A stretch of DNA of 64,000 bases from Methanoculleus chikugoensis (GTDB lineage: Archaea > Halobacteriota > Methanomicrobia > Methanomicrobiales > Methanoculleaceae). A model generated the notes under the pieces. The model saw nothing but the letters and a program-made list of their open reading frames with translations, was not told the DNA's origin and ran no database searches. The stretch lies in contig NZ_AP019781.1 in assembly GCF_019669965.1 (NCBI RefSeq), forward strand, positions 1,302,001 through 1,366,000, given 5' to 3'. Shown here one piece after another: positions 43,787 through 51,503 of this stretch (position 1 is its first letter; the number at the start of each line of letters is the position of its first letter). Position numbers and translations under genes: made by a program.

Positions 43787-44467
43787 TTAACGCAAGTTGA
43801 AGAATATACTTGCTGTATTTATGAAATCGATTCCGCCTTGCTGTATCATTACTATCAGTACAAGGCGGGCCAGCAATCCAATTATAAGTACAATTACCAA
43901 AGAAAGCATCGTCCCCATAAGTGTATATTCACTGCTACGAACACTATCTGAAGAGGGGGTAACAAGCAAGTTTTTTGCGATGAAAAGAAGCGTTACTGCA
44001 ACTATATTGCCTGTCATGATCAATAGAATTCCTACAGTGCGCTCTAAAAAGCCAATGTACTTTTCAAACTCACAGGCATTCCCGGGAACCCTATCAATGT
44101 GTCCTTGTATTTTAGTAATATAAGTCTCAACTGCTGCTGATTCAAGAATGAAGTGTTTTAAGTTTAATTGTTCTAAATTTGAACGGCATTCAGGGGCTTG
44201 AACTGGAGGTATCTGGGTTTGAACTGAAAAATTCGATTTTCTCGCTTGTAAAATAAAAAAATACCAATATAATATATACGCAACGGATGTATCGAGATAG
44301 AATATGCCAAACAGGTATAATCCTATAATTACGAATATTGAGAGTGTTATTCCAGCTATATGAGATAACTCAACGATATTTCCAAGTGCGACAATAATAT
44401 ATATAGCCCAAACAATTATGACTCCAATTAATATTATTGATTTAGAACTTCTCTTCACAGATTTCAC
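43787..44467 (-). CDS. hypothetical four-helix membrane protein, AT-rich
   Basis: The 226-residue protein has two helices near the N-terminus (about 10-33 and 39-72), a charged middle segment (75-130; QARKSNFSVQTQIPP ... FEKYIGFLER) and two helices near the C-terminus (about 140-165 and 182-210). Codon and base use is much more AT-rich than the chromosome around it, a mark of recent transfer. It lies inside the tRNA-Leu-bounded element, opposite in direction to its other genes. I recognise no family; a membrane-acting immunity or toxin function is possible but unproven. Confidence 0.55.
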   Translation of the reverse strand: MKSVKRSSKSIILIGVIIVWAIYIIVALGNIVELSHIAGITLSIFVIIGLYLFGIFYLDTSVAYILYWYFFILQARKSNFSVQTQIPPVQAPECRSNLEQLNLKHFILESAAVETYITKIQGHIDRVPGNACEFEKYIGFLERTVGILLIMTGNIVAVTLLFIAKNLLVTPSSDSVRSSEYTLMGTMLSLVIVLIIGLLARLVLIVMIQQGGIDFINTASIFFNLR

Positions 44468-44616
44468 CCATTAAGAAGGCAATCGTGTTTGATCGCTATA
44501 AATGTCTCGCTTCAACTGCAGACTCGTTCAACGACACGGTATTCCATAGAGTTCTGGATCAAACCAGAATCGAAATCTATAACACTTTCTTTTAGACAAT
44601 CGCGAGACGATCAATC

Positions 44617-45375
44617 ATGGCGCTGGAACTAGCCATTGCAGGAGTTGTGTTACTTGGGGTATTTCTTCTTACTGCTTTTAGCAGGCGCGTGTGGGAAAAT
44701 TTTCAGAAACAGAGTTTCTTATCGGTTTTTTCAACTTGGAGCTTGGTTACTGCAGGAGGATCCTTGGTAATTATTGGCACTCTGATGTATTCTGGACTCC
44801 CCGCACCAGAACTAACTCCCCTTGAGCGAGACGGTCTCGTCTTCTTTAGTATCGGTCTTGCATTACTCGGATGGGCTCTGAATTGGACTCAGAATAGAGA
44901 AAATACCTGTGATTCCCCTAGCCAGAATATAGATCAATCCCAATCCCGTTCGACAGAAGAGAATCAAACCCGAAGTCAGGATGCGGGGGAAGGGATTCGA
45001 ACCCTTGAACTCCTTCGAGACTGGACCCTAAATCCAGCGCCTTTGACCTGGCTCGGCAACCCCCGCGTGCATATATGTCGGCACACGGAGCATTATACTT
45101 GTTCCCCTCTCCTCCCGGCACCCCGAATCCCGCCGTTTATCCATCGCCGTCCCGGGCATATCCTGCCGGCTCCCGGCACCCGAACCTCCGGCAGCGACCC
45201 GGCATCTGCGGCGCGCAACGGCCCCGGAACGGGCGTGGAAAATTATATTGTTTGTAAAATATATTATATAATATACAAAATTAACCCGGGGGTGCATTGT
45301 GCCGGGGGTGCTTCACCGGTGCATTCCGGCCGAATCGCGCCCGGAATGGTAACAACAAAACATTTATTGAATTGA
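44617..45375 (+). CDS. small membrane protein whose frame runs on through the tRNA-Leu region
   Basis: Only the first ~119 residues look like a protein: two membrane helices (3-25 and 40-62) plus a third hydrophobic stretch (72-88) and a polar tail. From 44974 the frame reads the attachment-site repeat, then the antisense of tRNA-Leu, and ends at 45375 in non-coding DNA. If the element excised by recombination between the two repeats, the frame would continue at 43365 and stop after two codons, giving about 129 residues. The 252-residue form is therefore probably an integration product. A TATA-like stretch near 44575-44595 precedes it. Confidence 0.45.
   Translation: MALELAIAGVVLLGVFLLTAFSRRVWENFQKQSFLSVFSTWSLVTAGGSLVIIGTLMYSGLPAPELTPLERDGLVFFSIGLALLGWALNWTQNRENTCDSPSQNIDQSQSRSTEENQTRSQDAGEGIRTLELLRDWTLNPAPLTWLGNPRVHICRHTEHYTCSPLLPAPRIPPFIHRRPGHILPAPGTRTSGSDPASAARNGPGTGVENYIVCKIYYIIYKINPGVHCAGGASPVHSGRIAPGMVTTKHLLN
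44974..44997 (+). repeat. putative attachment site copy overlapping the tRNA-Leu 3' end, right
   Basis: This copy is identical over 24 bases to 43341-43364. Bases 44982-44997 are the discriminator, acceptor 3' strand and part of the T arm of tRNA-Leu on the minus strand. The intact tRNA remains on this side, as expected when an element integrates and restores the gene's 3' end. Confidence 0.75.
44982..45066 (-). tRNA. tRNA-Leu (TAG)
   Basis: The 85-base class II tRNA has acceptor stem GCGGGGG/CCCCCGC, anticodon stem CTGGA/TCCAG with loop TTTAGGG (anticodon TAG), a long variable arm (TCTCGAAGGAGTT) and T arm AAGGG-TTCGAAT-CCCTT. Discriminator A, no CCA encoded. A TATATATG stretch on the plus-strand side near 45070-45076 lies just upstream of its 5' end. 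Confidence 0.95.
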
Positions 45376-45405
45376 TCGACCGTATTCTCCTGTAGTTGAA
45401 CTGAA
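45067..45405. other. upstream region of the eha-fwd operon
   Basis: This gap holds the AT-rich dyad at 45251-45279, two GGGGTGCA-like direct repeats (near 45289 and 45305), the inverted repeat ATTCCGG/CCGGAAT around 45325-45350, and a TATA-like CATTTATTGAATTG at 45361-45374, about 35-45 bases before ehaB. No gene is present other than the run-on frame from 44617. Confidence 0.45.
45251..45279. promoter_or_regulatory. AT-rich dyad upstream of the eha operon
   Basis: ATATTATATAATAT is a perfect 14-bp palindrome flanked by TTTGTAA and ACAAA, extending the dyad to 29 bases. It lies about 130 bases before ehaB. It may be a regulator site for the hydrogenase operon or a strong TBP site serving either strand; sequence alone does not decide. 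Confidence 0.35.
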
Positions 45406-45891
45406 ATGCTGAGCGAGCTCCTCCATATCCCGGCAGCGGCGATTATCAGCTGGATCCTCTTCGTAGCCGTCGACATCTTCTTCAAACTGCCGGAGGCGGG
45501 AGGAGTCGTCGGAGCCACGGCAATCGCCCGGGATATCGAGGCCGGCGGCGGCGATATCTCCGGCGGCACCATGATGGGGAACATCGTCTGCTCCCCCGAC
45601 GCCTCGGCCGGGACGCTCCTTGCCGCCTGCGGCGTCTACCTCGCCGGCATCCCCGGCGGGCTCGCGGCGGCCGTGATGGTCTATATCGGCAACCGTATCT
45701 GCTACGACCCCGGCTACGCCGGGACCACCGGAGCGGTCCTCGCCACGTTCGTCATCTACGGCTTCACCCAGGTCGGGTTTGCCGCCTCGGACTTCATCGC
45801 GGGGATGGTGATTGCCATCCTCACCATCCAGGGGCTCTCCCATACCCACGCGAGCCGGCTCCTTGGACGGCTCTGGAGGATCCGGGAGTGA
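45406..45891 (+). CDS. ehaB: energy-converting hydrogenase A subunit B (membrane)
   Basis: The first gene of the Eha operon encodes a 161-residue membrane protein with about four helices and the segment GGDISGGTMMGNIVCSPDAS. Size and position match EhaB. Eha is a membrane [NiFe] hydrogenase that uses the sodium or proton gradient to reduce ferredoxin with H2. No ehaA-like gene precedes it here, so EhaA is either absent or encoded elsewhere. The 3' end overlaps ehaC. Confidence 0.72.
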   Translation: MLSELLHIPAAAIISWILFVAVDIFFKLPEAGGVVGATAIARDIEAGGGDISGGTMMGNIVCSPDASAGTLLAACGVYLAGIPGGLAAAVMVYIGNRICYDPGYAGTTGAVLATFVIYGFTQVGFAASDFIAGMVIAILTIQGLSHTHASRLLGRLWRIRE

Positions 45892-46127
45892 TCGCGCTCT
45901 ACGTTGTGGCCGCGATCGCGGTCTATGCCGCCGCACGAGCCATCCTCGAGCGGAACACCGGCCGGAGGTTCCCGTACGCGAACGTCCTGAACTTCGCCGT
46001 CGCAGGCAGCCTCGTCCTGCTGCTCGATCACCCGATCACCCTCGTTGCGGCGGCAGCCTACTTCGTCGGCTCCACGCTTGAGGCAAACGCCATCGCAAGC
46101 ACCTACGCCGGGAGGATGAAGCGATGA
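45888..46127 (+). CDS. ehaC: energy-converting hydrogenase A subunit C (membrane)
   Basis: The 79-residue product has two membrane helices (2-20, 33-62) around a basic loop (ERNTGRRFPYANV). GTG start overlaps ehaB by 4 bases (GTGA) and its own end overlaps ehaD. Size and position fit EhaC; the assignment relies on gene order. Confidence 0.68.
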   Translation: MIALYVVAAIAVYAAARAILERNTGRRFPYANVLNFAVAGSLVLLLDHPITLVAAAAYFVGSTLEANAIASTYAGRMKR

Positions 46128-46354
46128 TCCTTGCGTTAGAGATTGCCTTCGGGCTCATCGCGCTCGCGGGCGCTCTTTCCGCCGCGCTCCTCAAGGACCC
46201 CTACGCGAAGCTGATCGCGCTCGGGATCCTGGTCTCCGGCGCCCTGCCGTTCATCGTGGACCGCGGCTACCTGGACGTCGCGATCGTGGCCTCCCTCATC
46301 GCCCCGATCTCGACGATATTCGTCCTCATGGCCGTCCGGAGGGCCGAGACGTGA
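46124..46354 (+). CDS. ehaD: energy-converting hydrogenase A subunit D (membrane)
   Basis: This 76-residue hydrophobic protein has three helices (LEIAFGLIALAGALSAALL; YAKLIALGILVSGALPFIV; VAIVASLIAPISTIFVLMAV). It resembles small MnhF/MnhG-type subunits of Mrp antiporters and Ech-type hydrogenases, and matches EhaD by order. It overlaps both neighbours by four bases. Confidence 0.68.
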   Translation: MILALEIAFGLIALAGALSAALLKDPYAKLIALGILVSGALPFIVDRGYLDVAIVASLIAPISTIFVLMAVRRAET

Positions 46355-46590
46355 ATACCACATTCATCCTCGGTCTTGCCATCCTCCTGATCGGCGTCTT
46401 CTCCGTCGCCTTCGTGCGGCCGAAGACCTACATCGCCCGGCTGATCAACCTCGAGATCCCGGGGTGGGGCCTCCTCCTCGTCATGCTCGCCTATGACGAA
46501 GCCCTGGCGCTCATGACGTTCATTGCCGTCACCGCAATCAGCACGTTCGTCATCGTCCGCCTGATGGAGTGGAGGGATGCATCGTGCTGA
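46351..46590 (+). CDS. ehaE: energy-converting hydrogenase A subunit E (membrane)
   Basis: The 79-residue protein has two or three helices, with the conserved-looking segment IARLINLEIPGWGLLLVMLAY between them. GTG start in an overlap with ehaD. By order and size this is EhaE. Confidence 0.67.
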   Translation: MNTTFILGLAILLIGVFSVAFVRPKTYIARLINLEIPGWGLLLVMLAYDEALALMTFIAVTAISTFVIVRLMEWRDASC

Positions 46591-47039
46591 TCATCACGCG
46601 GATCTCACGGATCCTCTCCAACTTCAAGAACCTCGCTGCGCTCTTCGCCGGTGCGTGCATCCTCGTCTCCCTCATCGGGATCCTCTCCCTGCCGCTCGCG
46701 TTCGAGGAGAACCAGCTCTACCCGAAGACGCGGCTCGACCCCACCAGCGGGCTCTACCCCTACGACCGGGGAGGCGTGCCGTTCGGCACAACGGAGGTCA
46801 TCTGCCAGTACCCGGAGAACTCGCCCTACGCGGGTTACGTCACCACCTACTTAACCCCGCTCTCACTCTACCTCTCGGAGAACACGCTCTACATCGGCAC
46901 AACGATCGTCGCTCACCCGGGCGGGATCATCGACGAGATCCTCTACAACACCCGGGGGGCCGACACCGTCGTCGAGACGAGCATCCTCTTCACGGCGTTT
47001 GCGATCGCATCATACCTCTACCGGAGGGAGGAAGAATGA
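46584..47039 (+). CDS. ehaF: energy-converting hydrogenase A subunit F (membrane)
   Basis: The product has about 151 residues: an N-terminal helix (FAGACILVSLIGILSLPL), an outside loop rich in Tyr and Pro (LYPKTRLDPTSGLYPYDRGG), and a C-terminal helix ending YLYRREEE. I choose the GTG at 46584 because GGAGGG lies eight bases before it; a GTG at 46569 adds five residues. Order and length match EhaF. Confidence 0.68.
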   Translation: MLIITRISRILSNFKNLAALFAGACILVSLIGILSLPLAFEENQLYPKTRLDPTSGLYPYDRGGVPFGTTEVICQYPENSPYAGYVTTYLTPLSLYLSENTLYIGTTIVAHPGGIIDEILYNTRGADTVVETSILFTAFAIASYLYRREEE

Positions 47040-47638
47040 TCATCCCCGAGTACTCGCTCGGCCTCCTCGTGGCGTTCGCAGCGATGGGAGTCGCGTTCTT
47101 CGCCATGATGCGGGAGACCGACGGCTTCCACCGGCTCCTCCTCACGGACCTCATCGAGGTCGTCAGCCTCGCGTTCATCGCGCTGATCGGCACCGACCTC
47201 GCGGAGGCCCTCATCCTCCCGGGCCTTGTCGTCGGCACGTCCGAGTTGATCGCGCTCTCGGAGATCTACCGGATCAAGGAAGGCTACACGCGGCCGCCCG
47301 ACGCCGGCCTGCAGATCGAGGTGATGGAGAGCGCACCCGGCATCCTTGCCGCGCTCCTCGTCGTCTACGGCATCGTCCTCTCCGGGTTCTCCGGCGGGGT
47401 CGTCGCCGGCCTCGGCGTGCTCTTCTACCTCCTCTGCCGCGGCCATAACGAGCGGTTCGAGCTGATCGAGACGGCGAGCGGCTACTCGTGGGCGCTCTGG
47501 ATCATCGCGTTCTTCATCTTCATGATCCTCCCGCAGTACTGGTTCTTCGCGGTCATGCTCTCGGGCTCCGCGATCCTCGTCAAGGTCATGGCCAAGATGT
47601 CGCTCATCGGCACCATGCGGGGTGGTCCGAATGCCTGA
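47036..47638 (+). CDS. ehaG: energy-converting hydrogenase A subunit G (membrane)
   Basis: The 200-residue protein has about six helices, starts MIIPEYSLGLLVAFAAM, and carries a short cytosolic loop (SEIYRIKEGYTRPPDAG). Its start overlaps the ehaF stop. Length and order match EhaG. Confidence 0.7.
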   Translation: MIIPEYSLGLLVAFAAMGVAFFAMMRETDGFHRLLLTDLIEVVSLAFIALIGTDLAEALILPGLVVGTSELIALSEIYRIKEGYTRPPDAGLQIEVMESAPGILAALLVVYGIVLSGFSGGVVAGLGVLFYLLCRGHNERFELIETASGYSWALWIIAFFIFMILPQYWFFAVMLSGSAILVKVMAKMSLIGTMRGGPNA

Positions 47639-48284
47639 TATCGGCGGCGAACCTCTCTTCGTGCTGGAGTTCGGGGATATCCTCCATTACTACACCCCCT
47701 ACACGATCACGCTCTTCCTGCTCGCGCTGATCTTTACGGGCCTTGCTATCGCAAGCAGGCCTGAACGGCAGATCGATATCGCGTTCGGGGGCGACGCCTA
47801 CTACGCGAAGGAGACGACGGTCTCGGAGATGCGGTTCCGGCGGTTCATGGCGATCGCCTGCGGCCTTGCAACGATGGGGGCGATGGGGAGCGGGGACCTC
47901 TTCAACTTCACGCTCTTCGTCTCCCTCGTCGGGATCGCGAACATCGGCATCGTCGCGGCGGTCAAAAGCCGCCACGTCCTCGACGCCGCATACGAATACG
48001 GCATCGTCGCCATGGTCGCCACCCTGCCGCTATTCGGGGGCGCGGCCCTGGTCGCTGCGACCACCGGCACGCTCGCGATACCGGTCCTTGCGGGCGGCGG
48101 CTTTGCGGTCCCGCTGGTGGCGAAAGCCTTCCTCGCCCTCGGTGTCATCGGAGAGGGGATGGCGCCGTTCTACGCGGCGAAGGCCGAGATGTTCCGGGCG
48201 CCCGGCGCCCCCTACGTCATCATGTGTTCCCTCTCGTCGCTGTTGATCTTCCTCCGCGTCGTGGAGATTGTCATAACCATCTGA
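47631..48284 (+). CDS. ehaH: energy-converting hydrogenase A subunit H (antiporter-like membrane)
   Basis: The 217-residue membrane protein has about five helices and the segments MRFRRFMAIACGLATMGAM and SGDLFNFTLFVSLVGIANIG, which recall the antiporter-like (NuoL/N-type) subunits thought to carry ion flow. The ATG at 47631 overlaps ehaG by 8 bases. Matches EhaH. Confidence 0.72.
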   Translation: MPDIGGEPLFVLEFGDILHYYTPYTITLFLLALIFTGLAIASRPERQIDIAFGGDAYYAKETTVSEMRFRRFMAIACGLATMGAMGSGDLFNFTLFVSLVGIANIGIVAAVKSRHVLDAAYEYGIVAMVATLPLFGGAALVAATTGTLAIPVLAGGGFAVPLVAKAFLALGVIGEGMAPFYAAKAEMFRAPGAPYVIMCSLSSLLIFLRVVEIVITI

Positions 48285-48289
48285 TAGCC

Positions 48290-48493
48290 ATGAAGAAAAC
48301 GACAGTTACCTACGGACTCGCGGCATCGGCCCTTGTCATCGTCGTCGCATGGGGGCTGCTCGCGGCATCCCTCATACCGCTCTGGGCGGCCGAGACGGCC
48401 ATCGTGATCGCCTTTCCCGTACTGGTGCTCTTCCTGGGGCTCTGGTGGCGGGCGCCGGGCGGAGAAGAGGACATCCCCTTCATAGGATACTGA
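48290..48493 (+). CDS. ehaI: energy-converting hydrogenase A small membrane subunit (EhaI-like)
   Basis: The 67-residue protein has two helices (YGLAASALVIVVAWGLLAAS; AIVIAFPVLVLFLGLWW) and an acidic end (GGEEDIPFIGY). Start chosen at the ATG five bases after the ehaH stop. Assignment as EhaI is by position between ehaH and ehaJ. Confidence 0.6.
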   Translation: MKKTTVTYGLAASALVIVVAWGLLAASLIPLWAAETAIVIAFPVLVLFLGLWWRAPGGEEDIPFIGY

Positions 48494-48494
48494 C

Positions 48495-49340
48495 ATGATC
48501 GAGTACCTGGTATTTGCAGCAGCATTCGGCCTCCTCCTGCTGGGGCTCCACCGGAAAGTCATCGCACGGGTACAGATGCGACCGGGCCCCCCGGTCTGGC
48601 AGGAAATCCTCCACGCCCTGAAGTTCTCGTTCAAGAGCACCTGGGTCCCGAAGACGGCGAGCAGCCTGCTCTACGTCGGGGTCGTGCTCATCGGCATCGG
48701 CATATGGAGCGCCGCGCTCTTCGTCGTCCTTGCGGGCGAGAGCATCCTGATCCTCTTTGCGATCTACATGCTGCACAAGGTCGTCGAGCACGGGTTCGGG
48801 CTCTCGTCGGGGTCGCCCTACGGGAAGTTCGGCGGCGTCCGGTCGGTCATATCCGCGGCCTCCGAGATCCCGCTCTTCGTCACGATCGCCGCGATCTACT
48901 TCTTCACGGACTCGCTCCTCCTCCGTGATATCATCGCCTACCAGGCGATCCACGGCCCGCTCCTCCTGATCGCACCGCCCGCCGCGATCGCTATGTACCT
49001 CGTCATCCTCTCGAAACTGCCCTACGGCCCCTTCTCGATCGTCGAGTCCAAAGAACTCGTGAGCGGCTACAAGACCGAGCACTTCGGTGTCTGGCGGGCC
49101 GGGATCTCCGTCATCGACGGGCTTAAGACGTTCGTCCTCCTCTTCGCGTTCGTCGCGATCTTCATCGGGGCCGTGCCGTTCTCTCTGGCCCTCGTCATCA
49201 TGACGGTCGTCCTCGTATCGCTCTCGTTCGTCTGCGCGGTGACGCCCATGCTCTCGCCGTTCGACAGTGTCACTGTCCAGGGGATCGTCACCCTGCTGAT
49301 GGTCGGCTACGCTGCGGTTCTCTGGTGGGTGATGCCATGA
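48495..49340 (+). CDS. ehaJ: energy-converting hydrogenase A subunit J (NuoH-like)
   Basis: The 281-residue protein is the NuoH/HycD-like membrane subunit. It has about eight helices, KVIARVQMRPGPPVWQEI (the GPP motif near the quinone/cluster interface in the superfamily), and VESKELVSGYKTEHFG, the conserved acidic loop. It connects the hydrogenase head to the ion-translocating arm. Confidence 0.85.
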   Translation: MIEYLVFAAAFGLLLLGLHRKVIARVQMRPGPPVWQEILHALKFSFKSTWVPKTASSLLYVGVVLIGIGIWSAALFVVLAGESILILFAIYMLHKVVEHGFGLSSGSPYGKFGGVRSVISAASEIPLFVTIAAIYFFTDSLLLRDIIAYQAIHGPLLLIAPPAAIAMYLVILSKLPYGPFSIVESKELVSGYKTEHFGVWRAGISVIDGLKTFVLLFAFVAIFIGAVPFSLALVIMTVVLVSLSFVCAVTPMLSPFDSVTVQGIVTLLMVGYAAVLWWVMP

Positions 49341-49579
49341 TCCGCAGGATGGTGCTCTTAGGGGCGGTCATCTACATCGTCATAGCGATCCTGCAATGGG
49401 TGACGAACCGGACGGTTTTCGCTGAGGCAGTGGTCCTCTCCGGGATCCTCGCGGCCCTCTCGCTCGTCCACTACGCCTCAGATGAAAGGCGGCTCAAACA
49501 GCTCGAGATGGCGTTACTCTGGCTGGTGATCGGCCTCTTTGTCGTCTACGCCCTCGCAAAGGCCGGAGGGTTCGTATGA
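49337..49579 (+). CDS. energy-converting hydrogenase A small membrane subunit (EhaK/EhaL-like)
   Basis: The 80-residue protein has a helix at 6-25, one at 33-50 and one at 62-78. ATG chosen in the ATGA overlap with ehaJ. In other methanogens one or two small membrane genes (ehaK, ehaL) occupy this place; which one this is cannot be told from the sequence. Confidence 0.6.
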   Translation: MIRRMVLLGAVIYIVIAILQWVTNRTVFAEAVVLSGILAALSLVHYASDERRLKQLEMALLWLVIGLFVVYALAKAGGFV

Positions 49580-49962
49580 CCGGCTACCTCTACGAGAAGG
49601 ATCTCCGGCAGATGAAGTACACCATCCTGACGAGCACGAAACACGACGAGACCGTCCGTGCGATTGCAGAGCGCCTCGGGATGAGCGATGCCAAACTCCG
49701 GATGATGCTGATCCGGCGGTTCGACATGTCCCTGCTTGAAAACCTCGAATCCCGGTGGCAGATGGGGCAGCGGCACGCGAACGACGGCGACCCGGTCGCG
49801 GAAGAACTCGGCTACGAACTCTTCACCCGGTTCATCCCCCTCGTGGATACGGAAACGATGCAGACGATCTACAGTGATACGACAGCAATGACACAGCAGA
49901 TGCCCTTTGAAGAGGCGATCGCGAGAGGAAAAGCACGGGTCCGGGAGGCGATCCGCCCATGA
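49576..49962 (+). CDS. ehaM: energy-converting hydrogenase A subunit M (DUF1959)
   Basis: The 128-residue soluble, helical protein matches DUF1959/EhaM by length and appearance: KHDETVRAIAERLGMSDAKLRMMLIRRFDMSLLEN. It lies just before the catalytic subunits. Its function in the complex is unknown. Four-base overlaps on both sides. Confidence 0.8.
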   Translation: MTGYLYEKDLRQMKYTILTSTKHDETVRAIAERLGMSDAKLRMMLIRRFDMSLLENLESRWQMGQRHANDGDPVAEELGYELFTRFIPLVDTETMQTIYSDTTAMTQQMPFEEAIARGKARVREAIRP

Positions 49963-50414
49963 GCATCCTCCAGAAGATCAAGAACACCGTCCGCTCCCGG
50001 TCGATCCACGTCGCCTACGTCGACGTCGGGTCGTGCAACGGCTGCGACATCGAGGTGCTCGCCTGCCTCGCGCCGCGCTACGACATCGAGCAGTACGGAA
50101 TCTACGTCCACAACAACCCCCGGGAGGCCGACGTCCTCCTGGTGATCGGCTCCGTTACCCCCCAGTGGGTGGACAAACTCCGCGAGATCTGGGATAAGAT
50201 CCCGGATCCGAAAGTTGCCGTTGCCATCGGCAACTGCCCCATATCGGGATGTGTCTATGCCCGGAGAGGTACCTTGACGAGCCCACCCGCCGAGAAGTAC
50301 ATACCGATAGCCGCACAGGTGCCGGGCTGCCCGCCCCGCCCTACGGAGATATTGAACGCCATACTCTCGGTCGCGCCGCTGATATTCAAAGACTACGAGG
50401 AGAAACAGCCATGA
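49959..50414 (+). CDS. ehaN: energy-converting hydrogenase A small (Fe-S) subunit N
   Basis: The 151-residue NuoB-like subunit binds the proximal [4Fe-4S] cluster: DVGSCNGCDIEV (Cys26, Cys29), GNCPISGC (Cys93) and PGCPP (Cys124). It passes electrons between the NiFe site in EhaO and ferredoxin-type subunits. All four ligands are present. Confidence 0.9.
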   Translation: MSILQKIKNTVRSRSIHVAYVDVGSCNGCDIEVLACLAPRYDIEQYGIYVHNNPREADVLLVIGSVTPQWVDKLREIWDKIPDPKVAVAIGNCPISGCVYARRGTLTSPPAEKYIPIAAQVPGCPPRPTEILNAILSVAPLIFKDYEEKQP

Positions 50415-51499
50415 AGAAGACTGTCGACGTCTCCATCCCGCTCGGCCCGATGCACCCTTGCTGGAAGGAGCCCGTCCGCCTCAAGTGCGAGACGGCGGGC
50501 GAGCGGGTGCTCCGCGCCGAGGTCGAACTCGGCTACATGAAGAAGGGGATCGAGCGGATCATGCAGGGCCGCCCCTGGCAGGAGGTGATGTTCCTCGCCG
50601 AACGGGTCTGCGGCATCTGCTCGGTCGTCCACAACATGGTCTTCATCGAGGCGATGGAGAAGATCAGCGATATCGCCGTCCCGCCGCGGGCGGCCTACCT
50701 CCGGGTCGTCGCGAACGAACTCGACCGGATAGCAAGCCACATCCTCGCGAACTTCTCCTACTGCTACACGATCGAGCACGAGACGCTCGCGATGTACCTC
50801 CTGAATACCCGGGAGACGGTGCTCGACAACCTGGAGCGGCTCACGGGCTCGCGGATCAACACCGCCTACATGATCCCGGGCGGCGTCCGGTTCGACCTCC
50901 TCCCCGGGGACGCCGCGGCGATGCTCGCCGACCTCGCGAAGGTGGAGGAGGAGATGAGGCGGCATACCCGGATCTTCGAGACCGGCCCGCTGATTGCGCT
51001 CAGGAGCAAAGGGATCGGGTTCATGAGCCGGGAAGATGCGATCCGCGCCCACACCGTCGGCCCCACCGCCCGGGCGAGCGGTGTCGAGGACTGCGACCTC
51101 CGCCTCCGCCACCCGACCTACCGCGAACTCGGGTTTACGCAAGTAACCCGGACGGAGGGCGACAACTTCGCCCGGGTGATGGTCCGGTTCCAGGAGGTCT
51201 TCCAGAGCATCGACCTGATAAGGAAGTGCATCGACACCCTCCCCGAAGGCCCCATCCGGGGCGGCGGGTTCTGCAAGGCGGGGGAGACGTCGTATGCCGG
51301 TGAAGCCCCCCGGGGCGAGCTGACCTACACCATCAGGACCGACGACTACGGCAGGGTGGTCGATATCGCGATCCGGACGCCGTCGGTCATGAACATCGAG
51401 GCCTGCGCCCACGCGATGATCAAGGACGCCGCGTCGATCGCCGACGTGACGTCGACGTTCATCAGCAGCGACCCCTGCATCGCGTGCAACGAGAGGTGA
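50411..51499 (+). CDS. ehaO: energy-converting hydrogenase A large (NiFe) subunit O
   Basis: The 362-residue catalytic subunit has both nickel-binding ends: RVCGICSVVH (Cys67, Cys70) and DPCIACNER (Cys356, Cys359). The protein stops right after this second motif, so no C-terminal maturation peptide would be cleaved, as in other Ech/Eha-type enzymes where the protein ends shortly after the motif. HypD at 6.2-7.2 kb would help insert the metal centre. Start overlaps ehaN (ATGA); the frame upstream to 50249 is not coding. Confidence 0.92.
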   Translation: MKKTVDVSIPLGPMHPCWKEPVRLKCETAGERVLRAEVELGYMKKGIERIMQGRPWQEVMFLAERVCGICSVVHNMVFIEAMEKISDIAVPPRAAYLRVVANELDRIASHILANFSYCYTIEHETLAMYLLNTRETVLDNLERLTGSRINTAYMIPGGVRFDLLPGDAAAMLADLAKVEEEMRRHTRIFETGPLIALRSKGIGFMSREDAIRAHTVGPTARASGVEDCDLRLRHPTYRELGFTQVTRTEGDNFARVMVRFQEVFQSIDLIRKCIDTLPEGPIRGGGFCKAGETSYAGEAPRGELTYTIRTDDYGRVVDIAIRTPSVMNIEACAHAMIKDAASIADVTSTFISSDPCIACNER

Positions 51500-51503
51500 A
51501 GAG

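Noticed and set aside
44617-45375. A genuine 252-residue protein
   Set aside because: More than half of the frame is antisense tRNA-Leu and promoter DNA; only the first ~119 codons look coding.
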